Assembly (NCBI GenBank): GCA_001692895.1 | Contig: KV748176.1 | Span: 5,857,092 to 5,921,091, forward strand | Direction: 5' to 3' | Source of the DNA: Cenococcum geophilum 1.58 | Taxonomy: Eukaryota > Ascomycota > Dothideomycetes > Gloniales > Gloniaceae | DNA: 64,000 nucleotides | Shown: piece by piece, positions 32,931-43,486 of the stretch | Layout: every line of letters starts with the position of its first letter | Numbering within the stretch: the first letter of the stretch is position 1 | Notes under the pieces: generated by a model | Database searches by the model: none | What the model was told of the DNA's origin: nothing | What the model saw: only the letters and a program-made list of their open reading frames with translations | Translations under genes and position numbers: made by a program

Positions 32931-33640
32931 ATATAATTTTTAATTCTTAATTAATGTATAATACGGTCCTAATTAAGGTCTATATAGACAAAGACTGCTA
33001 AGTAAGGTATAAAAAGCCTTTAAGGGAGATGTAAGAGGTAATATAGTAGTATATAGCCCTTTAGATAGTATCTGTGCTATATTAACGGAAGGAAAAATAC
33101 TATTAGGTTACTGCTTGAAGACTTAGTCTTATAATCGCCTATCTTATCCTATCTACTATTCGTACTATACTTTTACTCGTTTATAGATTACTGTAAAATT
33201 GATATATACTTACCCTTGGTCTTTTAAATCTCCACCGTATATATATATACGCATCGCTAACGGCCCCCTACTTATAGTATAATCTGGTCCTATATAACCT
33301 TCTACCCTAAAGGAATAGTAGGATAAAGTAGGTGTCTTATCCTAGGGCCCTAACTTAGGTCCCCTATTCTAGCTAAGAATAGAAAAAGATAATAAAATAC
33401 CGCGCATTTAGTAAATCTAGGCTATTAGGTAGGGTAGTATAAAAGGTAGGTAGATAAGAGGCTTATTATAAATCTCCGCCTATAAGACGTATGTGTGGTT
33501 CGGTTGCCGTGCTATATATAGGTACCGTGTACTATAATATATGCCGTACGGGAGGAAGGGAAGACGCCGGAGGTAGTTACTATAGTTTAAGCAACGGTGT
33601 ACGTAGAAGGCGTAATAGCTATATTTAAGCCTATTTTTGA
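32931..33640 (-). repeat. Copy of a LINE-ended short repeat family
   Basis: The sequence parallels 43670-44340 almost throughout, with many transitions (for example AGGTAATATAGTA, CTAACTTAGGTCCCCTATTCTAGC, GGTTCGGTTGCCGTG, GGGAGGAAGG..GACGCCG). This copy lacks the 5' end that the other copy has at 44340-44510. Confidence 0.7.
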
Positions 33641-33976
33641 AATCGGTTTTAAGACAAATTCTAAAACCGGTCCAAACCGTGTAGGCACAGGTCGACAGAA
33701 TCACTTAAAATTCCGACGATCTGCTTTGTGAACTTATCTTCAAACGGATTCTTTCTATTATCAAGGATCAAGATTGCTATTCCATAAAAAATTGTAGGGC
33801 TGAACAAGAACTACCTACCTACTAGTTACTAATATAGCAAAGCAAATGCAGATCTAGGAAGCTAGCATACACACATTACATGGAAAAACAAAATGCTAAT
33901 ATTGTAACAAAAATTATCCAATAGGCAATCCACGGGATGGTTATCCAGGACCAGAACACACAGCATCAAGCATTCG
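33641..33976. other. 3' flank of the aldehyde dehydrogenase-like gene
   Basis: Normal composition resumes near 33650. No separate gene was seen. Confidence 0.5.
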
Positions 33977-35709
33977 TTACCGCCACAATCTTGCACTAAC
34001 CGCCCGATAACCATAAACACTCAATGCTCCAATTCCCACTACCACCGGTGTCAGCACCACTATCGCACCTGCTACAAAGCCCTGCTCAAAGAACCCCAAG
34101 CCCCCGCCGAGTGGCCGTTCCTTGCCCTTTGGCAGCGCGGCCACATCACGCTCTTCCAACTGTCGAAGGACTTTTGGGTCTGTAGCTCGTAGCAGCGTAC
34201 CCAAGAGCGCAGACTCAGGGGGAGGTGTTACGTAATGAGGGCGAGGCTGGCTGAAGAGGGTGACTGGGTAACGGGGAACAGACTTGGTCGGATGATTAAG
34301 CGGAGCGGCAGGGCCAACTGTGTTGTTTATGGATGGTTAGCCAGACAAATATATGGACATTCATTAATATGGAAGTAAAATTAGAGTAAGCAAGAGAAAG
34401 GAGACAAACCTAGAATTTCGGTAGGGATGTGGTTGATGAAGGCGGTGCGGGAGTAAATGAATTGACTTAGGTAATTTGCGGAACCAGGAGCGGCAAAGAC
34501 ATAAGACGCAAGGAGGGTCGCATTGTTGCTGAAGAAACCGAACGGTTAGCTATGGAAGTGGCTTTGGAAATGGAAGTGATCAGTACCTGTTAGCAAGATC
34601 GATAGCATCATCTAGGCTGCTCACAGCAAACACTAGGAGACAGCACTGGCTGATTTTACTCTGTAGTACGGAAGAGCTTCTGGTGTCACTTTAGCGCTGT
34701 ATTGCTTCATTATAGTAGTAGTGAACATACCTCTTCTTAACATCCATGATAGCACCATTGGAGCCGGAAGTAACAACTCGAACTCCATCCTCACCTTGAA
34801 TTTCCTTGGGGAGGTTGCCAGAGCCCTGACCTTGAAAGCGGGTTAGTTTTCCATTTTCTATTACGTTGCTATCCCGTCCTGTAAGAAACCCTATAGAGTG
34901 TTGGACCACGGCATCTAAGAAATTTTTCTTGACGAACTCGTTTACCAGTACTATATCAGGAGCATATGGGGATTTGCCACTAAAGCTGAATCGAGCTGTG
35001 ACCAAGGCCTTGGCGGCTTCTTGCAAGTTTGCCGTCCTATCGACAATAGCAACAACTCGCTCGCCTGCTGGTGAGACTATCTGGTTGATTCGAGGAGGTT
35101 CTTTGGTCTCTGGTTGGAACACTTCAATGCACTGATTTAAAAATTCGGCGTTGGTTGGCTTGCTATCTGCTACATCAAAGATGTCTGCATCCAAAGCAGC
35201 TCGCAGAAGCTTTCGCAGCAGGCCAAATAGTTCGCGAAGGTTGTTTTCAAGCTATATTTCACAGGTAAGCGAAAGGATATTCTCAAAATCCCAGCCGTGA
35301 ATTTTACCAGAACGATGACGCAATTGCCCGCAGCAATAGCAGCGCCAAGAGGAGAAATGACGGAAAAGAACAAAGTGTGCAACGTGGGTACAATGTATAC
35401 TATCCCAGCTTGCTCCCTTCGATCAGGCGCATCTACCCCACGTGCAATACGGTACTCATTCTCAAGTGCGCTTGCTGGATCCAGCGAGGAATACTGCTCT
35501 TTCAGACCTGAAAGTGCCAAGTGGTACTCTATGGCTGCTTCAGTTTGGGTATTGCCAGAGTCGCGGACGATGGCGTTTCGAATAGCTTGTGCGTGCTGCG
35601 CGAGGCTATCGTGAAGCTGTTCGAGTTGGCTGCGACGATGGTGAATGTTCGAAAGACGTCCGTCGATCGCTGCGGCTCTGATCCGAGGGAATGGTTTCGT
35701 CGAACTCAT
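33977..35709 (-). CDS. Aldehyde-dehydrogenase-like protein, five exons, catalytic residues missing
   Basis: Exons (minus strand): 35709-35308, 35251-34731, 34679-34587, 34528-34410, 34317-33977. All junctions are GT..AG and the sum is 1476 nt, giving 491 residues plus stop. The ATG at 35709 (MSSTKPFPRIRAAAIDGRLS) fits the family start. The fold pattern is ALDH class-3-like: a helical N-terminus, ISPLGAAIAAGNCVIVLLEN around 119-138, LLRAALDADIF, then SGKSPYAPDIVLVNEF around 225-240, KISQCCLLVFAVSSLDDAID, a SYVFAAP and SRTAFINHI region, and a C-terminal hydrophobic helix (about 462-482) like the membrane tail of fatty aldehyde dehydrogenases. The catalytic Cys position (GQTC in active enzymes) reads GKSP, the usual LELGGK segment is absent, and the NPWNYP motif is replaced by TLHTLF. 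It is therefore probably a membrane-anchored non-catalytic homologue. Confidence 0.9.
34318..34409 (-). other. Intron 4 of the ALDH-like gene
   Basis: 92 nt, GTTTGT...GGCTAACC...CACAG. Removal gives PTEILVGPAAPLNHP. Confidence 0.85.
34529..34586 (-). other. Intron 3 of the ALDH-like gene
   Basis: 58 nt, GTACTG...GCTAAC...TTCAG. Removal gives DLANSNNATLL. Confidence 0.85.
34680..34730 (-). other. Intron 2 of the ALDH-like gene
   Basis: 51 nt, GTATGT...ACACCAG. It splits the Arg codon between DVKK and SSSVLQ. Confidence 0.85.
35252..35307 (-). other. Intron 1 of the ALDH-like gene
   Basis: 56 nt, GTAAAA...CTTAC...ATAG. Removal joins NCVIVL to LENNLREL in frame. Confidence 0.85.
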
Positions 35710-36025
35710 AGCGAATGATAGATGACGAATATCTATCACAACTCAGGTAAAGGAGTTCATGTTCCTCCATTTCACGCGACATATTTACATTTGTTTGATT
35801 GAAGCCGAGTCGTGATGTTGTAGCGCAAGGGTGTTACCCGCCCTCCTCCACATAGCCCGATAAGTGGGGGGTCAACGAAACCGAGAACGCTCACCATCCC
35901 AGCGTGAACACCTCGAAACCTAGGTAGGCGGTAGGCGGTAGGCGATAGGCGGTAGGGTAGTGATCGACTTCATACTTCTGTGTTTCCGTCCTTCTCATAG
36001 AATTTCTCATTTTACATCATCCAGC
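35710..36025. promoter_or_regulatory. Shared upstream region of two divergent genes
   Basis: 316 bases separate the ALDH-like start (minus) from the small orphan gene (plus). At 35921-35957 there is a tandem GGTAGGC / GATAGGC heptamer array of about five units. Whether it regulates either gene is unknown. Confidence 0.4.
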
Positions 36026-36453
36026 ATGTCTGTTACCACAACGCGAAACGCAGTAACCTACAATACTCTCTCTGTGCTCGTAGATTACGAATTACACCAC
36101 TCCGGCACCTCGGATCCCGCACCCGCTCCGAACTCTCATCCAGCGCCAGCTTCTCAGAACCCACCTGAATGGCCGACAGACCATCGGCGTGTGCCAAACT
36201 GTAGACCTATCAATAGAGATTTGGATCAGTCACAGCGGCGTATATATAACAACAATGGGGAGTGGGCCTTCATTACTGTCATGTTGAGAGGAGTTTGGTT
36301 GAATGCGGTGAGTGGTGTTGCTTTAGTGCCCGGCTACTAAATACATACTTATAATAAGGGGGTGAAAAACAGACTGCTTCACAACTTTGGAGAGCTATAG
36401 GTGGAAAATTTAATGACAGAATCTTTCGGTACAAAGTTGGAGGCGAGTGGTAG
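36026..36453 (+). CDS. Small two-exon orphan protein, 120 residues
   Basis: Exon 1 (36026-36307) starts with ATG in good context. A 65-nt intron (36308-36372) opens with the consensus donor GTGAGT, contains a CTACTAA-like branch site and ends AACAG. Exon 2 (36373-36453) reads TASQLWRAIGGKFNDRIFRY followed by a short tail and TAG. The unspliced frame would end 11 codons after the donor, but splicing gives a sensible amphipathic C-terminus, so I prefer the spliced model. A Pro/Ser/Ala-rich linker precedes a tryptophan-containing region (GEWAFITVMLRGVWLNA). No signal peptide or known domain was seen. The gene is divergent from the ALDH-like gene. Confidence 0.5.
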
Positions 36454-36787
36454 TCCATTTCAATAAAGATATAATGCCTCCGGTTACTTGAAAGCAGCAT
36501 GGACAGGTTGGATTAGTGTACTATCCGGACAAAGTATTGTAGGAACTAGAAGATTCTGAGGAAGGTGCAAGGGCATGACCCGAAATTTTCTGGTTGAGAA
36601 AGAGATTCGATGTCTTGCACAGGGATGCAAATATATTATACTTATGCAGCATTTAAAGGCACCCCGCTACAAAGAATTGAGCCTCCATAGAGCACTTGTA
36701 ATTGAAGCTTTATTGATGAAGTCCTTTCGCAAGGTAGGTGGAAATGGGAGGTGATGAGGAATCCCTTGGCGAAAGCCCAAGACCGCT
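36454..36787 (+). other. Possible further short coding remnant
   Basis: A frame from an ATG at about 36574 runs about 60 codons (LVEKEIRCLAQGCKYIILMQ, then LHRALVIEALLMKSF). Composition is normal. It could be an extra exon or a decayed gene. The transposon boundary follows at 36788. Confidence 0.25.
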
Positions 36788-36893
36788 TATTGTGGTTTGC
36801 AAAAGTGTTGCGAAAATCAAATTAAACGAGCCACGCACACACAACATCGACTTTTGGTGAGTTTACCATACAAATCGTATGCCTGCCACGCCT
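36788..36893 (+). repeat. Left terminal inverted repeat, 106 bp
   Basis: Paired with 43487-43592. It is less changed by transitions than the right copy. Confidence 0.85.
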
Positions 36894-37089
36894 GCACGTA
36901 TTAGTTTTACTTCTAAAATAGTGAGGTTTTATATTTATATTATATCATCTATCTAGGTTAATTTTTAAGTGTTGTAGGCGCTATGGTAGCCTATAAGAGC
37001 CTCTGGAAATAAGCCGCCAGTTAATCTACATAAGGTTCTCAACCAATTAAGCGGAATACTATTACTTAACCTGTTTATGTGGGCCTACG

Positions 37090-38350
37090 TATAGTTCTAG
37101 CGCGCTATTCGCCTCCGCAGCCCGAGGACGTTGAGGAAGAAGAAGAGGAGGAGGAGGAGGAGGAGGTAGTGGAGGAAGAGGTAGAGTTAGAGTCGTAGGA
37201 GTTGGATGAGGACTTAGATGAGGAAGACGATGAGGATAAGAATACAGAGCTAGTTAATCTAATTATTGAGCGGGAGCCTTGTAAGCCTCTGGAGGAAGAG
37301 AAAGGCTTTTAAACGGCTAGTGGGCGTATAGTTTGTTTAATTAGAGGAGCTATAGAAGCTCTTATAGCTGCTAGAGTTACCTAATCTGCTAAGGCTACTA
37401 AAGTCTCTAAGTTAAATTGGTGTACTTAGAAGCCTGCTAGGCGTTTAAGCTAGAATAGTTTAAATCTAAAGTTGACATCTAGGAAGAAGCCCAAAGCTAT
37501 TAAGCCTTTAAGGCCTCTGCCGAGACGTAAAAATACACCCGATTAAGTTATTAGCGTAGATTTAAGCTTACTAACTCCCTTAGAGCCCGATATAGTATAG
37601 ATATACTATATGGTAATTTGGAAAGCTTGCGTAGTAGAGGTAGATCTTGCTTTAACTTCCGCGCAGCGTATTATAGGTGGAGAGCTTCTTACTAAAATTA
37701 ACTGCTAGGTTAATGAAGTTAAAGCTAATTATTTAAGCAGATCCTTTAAGGATAAGTACTCTATTAGGGCGGCCGCTTCCTATAATTGTATAATGGCTCG
37801 CGATATTGTCCTACAAGATATTTATACTAAAGTACACGTTTATAAGCTTAATGATATTATAAGGACCTAGCATATAAATAAGAAGAAAGGACTACGTATA
37901 GAAGTAGTAGTTATATTAACTAAGACGCCCCCACCTGCTTTAGAATATACCTCTCCTTATACTTCTAGTATTACCTTACCGGCTAGTACGCAGATAAGCG
38001 CGTATTTGTTAAATATTCTCGACCTAGGTGCATCTAATATACCTAAGAAGAAGAAGGGTAATATAAGTACAACTGTTACCTAACGTCTTGCCTTACCTAA
38101 AAGCATCTTAGTAGAGGTCCTTTTAGGTAATCTAGCTCCTTTAGTAGCCTTTTAGTAGCTTTATACTATAAAAATATATACTAATAGTAGGGGGACCTAC
38201 TAGGTAAATAGGAACCCAGAGCTTCCTTATTTTTACTATCTAGTTAACTACCTTATAATAAGGGCGTAGGGTAATTAAATTAAGGATGGTAAAGCTACCA
38301 AGGAAGAACCTCCTGCTACTATTGCTGTTTATCTTTTAGTTAAGAATGGA
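37090..38350 (+). pseudogene. Degenerate acidic-N-terminus protein of the long-TIR element, unknown
   Basis: One plus frame stays readable for over 1.2 kb, broken only by TAG/TAA (from CAG, CAA, TGG) as expected from RIP. It starts with a Glu run (VEEEEEEEEEEEEVVEEE around 37117-37170) and an acidic stretch. Next come basic segments (SRKKPKAIKPLRPLPRRKNT near 37475-37535), a helical part (RDIVLQDIYTKVHVYKLNDI near 37800-37860), a Pro/Thr/Ser linker, and LNILDLGASN and ILVEVLLGNLAPLVAF segments. I do not recognise the family. It could be the transposase or a second protein of the element. Confidence 0.45.
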
Positions 38351-38506
38351 GCTATGGGGGGGGGGGGGTGGGGAGNGGGGGGNGGCGGGCGCATGGCCTA
38401 GGAGGATATTTTTAATTAGGAGTTAATTATGGCTATTATCCTACCTAAGGCTAATATGCCCCCCCCCTATAGGACCCCCCCTTAACTACTATACTAATAC
38501 TAGAGG

Positions 38507-39036
38507 TGTGAGGTGATAAGCTCCGCACCACTTAGCCACACAAACCTACAAAAGGTAAGCAAGTGACTGGCTTGATGCCAGACACGGCTGTGCGGAACAA
38601 TACATATAGGCGAGGTGACTTCGTTACCTGACAATGCATCCCTCCTAATGGCGACTGTCCACAGGCGCAATTCCCTGTCCCGTGGTGAGGCTCAGGAGCG
38701 CGGCTCAGTGCCGAGCTACGGTTGCAATGCCGGCTCGCGGATCGTGCGATCGTCGCGCCCAATATATTGGACCCCCAGCAGCTACAGCACGGCGCCCGAA
38801 GAGGCCGCCTCGCGCTTTAGTTGTAGACCGGCATAGGCTGTCCCTGAGTTAGCCTGGGGTTCGAACGAGGTTTGAACCCACGAGGCCCCGGGTATTAAGC
38901 CAGTTACTATATGAGGTAATAAGCTCCGCACCACTCAGCTATATAAACCTACAAAAGGTAAGCAAGTGACTGGCTTAATGCCAGACACGGCTGTGCGGAA
39001 CAATATATATAGGCAAGGTGACTTCGTTACCTGACA
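38507..39036. mobile_element. TRIM (miniature LTR element), 530 bp, nearly free of RIP
   Basis: Two 127-bp direct repeats (38507-38633 and 38910-39036) begin TGTGAGGTGATAAGC (TATGAGG in the right copy) and end CCTGACA. An exact 5-bp duplication AGAGG is at 38502-38506 and 39037-39041. The 276-bp interior is non-coding and GC-rich and contains GGTTCGAAC and GTTTGAACCC motifs near its right end. It stands out sharply from the AT-rich host element, so it is a young insertion or too short for RIP. Confidence 0.85.
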
Positions 39037-39276
39037 AGAGGATAATAGAACTTATTTTAAACACCTTAGTAACTACCTTAACTACCTTTAGTAGCTCCGG
39101 CTTTAGTAGGTACCCTATTACCACTAGCGCCGCTAACTAATCCTATTACTAGTGACTTTAATTCTAAGAAAAGGCTTTATAAATTCTTTAACTAGGTAAG
39201 AAAACGGCCTAGCTAAATAACACTAAAGCTTTAAACTAAACTAGAATCTATTCTTAATATACTTATTAAAAACTGT

Positions 39277-39500
39277 TTGTATCACTCTGCGTAATATAAA
39301 GCGTCTCCCGGGTGGTGAGTCTTCCACGGGGCACGTAGCACTATAGACGTATAGTACTAGTATGCTCGGTGTAGATGTGACTGACTTGTATTAAGTAGGC
39401 CACGTAGGCCTCTATATACTCTATGGAAAGGTCTAAGCGACGGAAGCGAAATAGCTCACATGACTAGGTCATGTAACCTATTTACATTCAAACAAAAACT
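39277..39500. repeat. GC-richer unique patch inside the long-TIR element
   Basis: Sequence from TGTTTGTATCACTCTGCG to AACTTAGAGG contains short inverted pieces (for example AGGCCACGTAGGCCT) but no second copy was found in the window. Its nature is unknown. Confidence 0.3.
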
Positions 39501-39545
39501 TTTATAACTTAGAGGCCTTACGTATAGGGATAAGCGAGCAGATAT

Positions 39546-40003
39546 TGTTAGGAAAAATTTTAGCAGTATTTAGCTAGCATTTTTAGCATTTTGTAGCATT
39601 TCGCAGTATTTAAAACAGACTATACGTATTAAGTAGTATTTAGGTAGCTATATATATATATTATATATAAAAAATTTATTTTTAGATAGATAATTAGATA
39701 TAATATATTATGTAATAATTTTTTTTATAAATTATATAAGTTATTTTACTTTTAAAAAAAAATTAAAAAAATTAAAACTTTTTTTAGAAGTAGAATAACT
39801 TATATAATTTATAAGTAATTTTAAAAAAAATATTATATAATATACTATATCCAATTATCTATCTAAAAATAATTTTTTTATATATAATATATATATATAG
39901 CTGCCTAGATGCTACTTAATGCATATAGTCTGTTTTAAATGCTGCGAAATGCTATAAAATGCTAAAAATGCTAGCTAAATGCTGCTAAATTTTTTCCTAA
40001 CGA
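39546..40003. mobile_element. Palindromic fold-back MITE, 458 bp
   Basis: The whole segment is one large inverted repeat centred near 39775. The outer arms carry the motif TAGCATTT/AAATGCTA repeated many times (TTTAGCTAGCATTTTTAGCA on the left, its complement on the right). The inner arms are extremely AT-rich. The two halves can pair over about 200 bases. A TA target site is likely but cannot be fixed. Confidence 0.8.
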
Positions 40004-40439
40004 TGGGAGGAGAAGTTGGGCCTTGTAGTAGGTCTCCTACTACGACTAAGGCGTGAACTTAAGACGTTTTAAGTAATATAAAAGGGATAGTAAGTTATTA
40101 ATTTATATACCCAGCACTAAATTATAAAAGACTGTGTCCCTAACTAGTTCTTTATTAGGTAGCCAGCCTGCTAAAAGTGTTCTTTTACTAAGCGACGTAA
40201 CCCTATACACTGTAAAGCTTTAATAATCCTTAATTGTATTAGAGTTTAATTAAATCCACGCCTTTAAATTGTAAAAAGAAAGCTTAATTGGGTTAAACTC
40301 TAGGTAATAGGGAGGAAGATATTTAATATAGATTTAGGCGGCCGTATAAAGGTTTATAAATTCCTATATTTACTAGTTAGAATATATAGCTCTACTATAT
40401 ACGCGATTATTTCCTTACCTAGCTTTTATATATTAAAGC

Positions 40440-42715
40440 GTTATTATAGCACCTTGGCTTGCAGATGTAGCCAGAGCATGCTTTGCTATAGGCTACTACC
40501 CACGACTTAGAAGATCTATAATGACGGTTGTCCTATAAAAAGAAGGTAAAGCAGACTACTTAATCCTAGGAAGCTACCGCCCTATTGCCTTAAAAAACAC
40601 CCTTAGTAAGATCTTAGAAAGGGTAATAGCGGACCATATAGTAGACACGGCTAAGGAACACGCCCTACTACTATAAAGTTAAATAGGGGCAAGAAAGAAC
40701 CGCTTAATACTATTAGTACTTACGCTACTCGCTACCACTATTAAATCTGCATAGGTGATGCGAAGGGACTTCGTAGTATTAATGCTCAGCTTAGATATTA
40801 GTGGTGCCTATGACAACGTACCCTATAAGCGCCTCCTATATATCCTTAGGGTAAAGGGCTTTCTAAAATAGATTATATAATTTATTTAAGGGTTTATAGG
40901 CTAGAAAGAAATATCTTTAGTCTTTAGCGGATACTAGAGCCCCCCTATTGCAGTTATAACAGGAATACTATAAGGATTACCCCTCTTGCCTATACTCTTC
41001 CTTTTCTTTATAAGTAACCTACTTAACTCCTTTAAGGAAGGGGTGACCTAGGGGATAGGCTTCGTTAATAATATAAACCTAATTATATACGGCCTAATAG
41101 CCGCAGAGAATTGCAGAATACTAGAGAAAGCCTATAACACCTATATAAAATAGGCAAGACGATATAGAGTCTAATTCTTACCAGAGAAATACCAGCTAAT
41201 CTACTTTATAAGAAAACGCAACTAATCTGCAGATCTCCAGTATGTAATTTATATTTAAGGCTTTAGGGGTTAACTAGTTTAAGGCCTAAGGGTATTAGGA
41301 GTATAGGTAGACAGTAAGCTCTAATGGAGCGCATATGCGTTATAAGCGGCCTATAAGGGCTAAGTACAATATATTATAATATCTAGGATCGTTAATTCTA
41401 TATAGGGTCCATACTTCTAGAGGTTACGCCTACTATACACAGCAGTTGTCTGGCCAACTATAACGTATAGATTTAGTATTTAGGCCATAGGAGAAACCAA
41501 GAAAGGCCCCCCTAAATTACTCCTTAAACCACTCTAAAAGGTCTAAATAGCTTGCCTCTAAAGCATAATAGGTGGGTATAAGTAAACGGCCATAGTACTA
41601 CTTAAGAAGGAAGCTAATATCCCCCCCCTATAATTATATATTAAAGCCGCTGCAATATAAAGGGTGTAAAGGGAGCGTAACTCTAAGGTTATAAAGTATA
41701 TTAAGACACGCCTAAACAAACTATAGAGTAACCCTAGGGTGCCCCGTAGGAGAGTAAACTAATAACCCTAAAGTAGGGAAGATATATTAGAGAAACAGGT
41801 AGAGAAAGTAAAAGAAAAATAGTGCCGTATTAGGGCCCAGGCCCATATAAAGGAGAAAGGGAGACGCGTAAGAGACCAGTAAAGATAATAGTAAGAAAGA
41901 AAAAGGAGCTAAAGTAGAGTATAAAAGAGTACTAGGAAACTATCTACTGTAATATAATACTGGTTAGACCAATACTGGAGAGGCGTATAGGAGTTAAAGG
42001 TTTAGAGGTTGTCTTAAATAAGAGGAACCTAAGCCGTAGTATAGTTAATGCTATAGGGGGTAAACACCTAAGGGCTCCGAGAAGGCCTAATAAAGGCAAA
42101 AAATATAATAGCAACACTCCTAAGAACAGGAATAATAGGACTAAAAGATTGGCTCTACTGGGTAGGTGTCCTAGTAGGTAGCCTAAGATGCGAATATGGT
42201 TGGCTAAGATAGACACTAAAATATATAATACTGTTATGCCCCCTACGCACTAACTGAGAAGTAATGCTCTTAGTAGCTGGTATAGAGAACTATAATACAC
42301 TACTATTAATATAAAAAGGTCTTAAGGCGGTTACCTAGTGGCTTATTAGCTAAAATGTACTAGACCAGTTCCGGGTTATAAAGGAAATAGTAATAGAAGG
42401 CAAAGGGGCGAGTAGTAGGCGCCCCCTAATAACTCTACAGTAGTAGAGTTAAGTTTACGATACTAGCGCGTCCGTAGGCTTATTACGGCAGTAGTGGTTC
42501 CTAAAGAGGTTAAAAAGTAAGGTAGTAGAGCACTATAGGTGACTCGCAGGCGTTAAGTAGACGAGCCCTAAAGGCGGGGAGATAGATTACGGGGTTTTCT
42601 CATTTTCTTAAATAGAGTTTTCTCCCCATATGTAAATAAGGAGTAGTTTGCGTGGGCCTAATAGGGATCCAAATCGGACGTTAAGTAATGAATAATATAT
42701 ATATTAAAGCGTTAT
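40440..42715 (+). mobile_element. LINE (Tad/I-like) with reverse transcriptase remnant
   Basis: In plus frames with RIP stops one reads SYRPIALKNTLSKILERVIA (near 40570-40630), a LDISGAYDNVPYKRLLYILR segment (near 40788-40850), a GLPLLPILFLFFIS segment (near 40975-41015) and further domain fragments. Near 42110-42310 comes a C-terminal TLLRTGIIGLKDWLYWVGVL followed by a Cys-rich CPLRTNxEVMLLVAG part, typical of these LINEs. The 3' tail ends near 42700 (GGACGTTAAGTAATGAATAAT). The 5' end is not defined and may be truncated. Confidence 0.82.
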
Positions 42716-43486
42716 TTAATACTAAGATTATATAGCTAGGAATATAATATAGTAGAACTATAGATTTAATTTAGGCGTTAAATATTTTAGTAGTTATTAA
42801 GCCTTACCAAATAAAAGTTCTAAGGAGGTAGCCGTTAACTATATAGGCAGGAAGAATACTTTAACATTCTAACCGCTTAATTAATGTAGTATTAATTATA
42901 GGAACGTTTATAGGGCTTTAGCCGAACTTTTTATACCTAGTCCTCTTATTAGCGCCTAATTTGTTAATAAATATAAGGCGATTAACGTCTTATATATATT
43001 GGCGTCCTTTTTATACAGTACGTAGGTCCTTAGAGCGCTCCTATACTCTTTTTTATACTACTTTCTACTCCACCTATTATATTAGAGAGTTCGCCAAATT
43101 AATAAGAAGGATGCTATAATATTACAATCGTCCTATAGAAACTAGGCCATTTTGTTAAGGAAGGCAGTTGGGCGGTCCTCTAGATAAGTAATAAGGGCCT
43201 ATATAAAATATTAGCATATTTAACACTATGACATTATATATTACGAACTTTCTTATATACCTTATTTATAGCTCTTAGCCGCCTAATCTTAAAATTAGGG
43301 GGGGGGGGGGGGTATGCCTCCCTATAGAGGTNAAGATTAAGCTANANTCGGTATATAGTTAAAAGGTNTAACTTNNTAGCTNCTNTAATACANTTAATAG
43401 ACCAATTAAATAGAAAAGCTACTAGAATTTAATGAAGCTGCTATTAAGGGATTTGTTTTGGTATAAAAGGCAAGTATAAGTATATT
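42716..43486. other. Degenerate interior of the long-TIR element, unassigned
   Basis: AT-rich with a poly-G run at 43298-43312 and ambiguous bases at 43332-43393. No frame was recognised. Confidence 0.35.

Noticed and set aside
38870..38905. tRNA gene suggested by GGTTCGAAC / GTTTGAACCC
   Set aside because: No matching acceptor stem or anticodon arm could be laid out; it is inside a TRIM interior.
41944..42216. 90-codon minus frame, Leu-rich
   Set aside because: Antisense shadow of the LINE C-terminal region. The same shadow appears at 59801-60007 because the second LINE copy is inverted.
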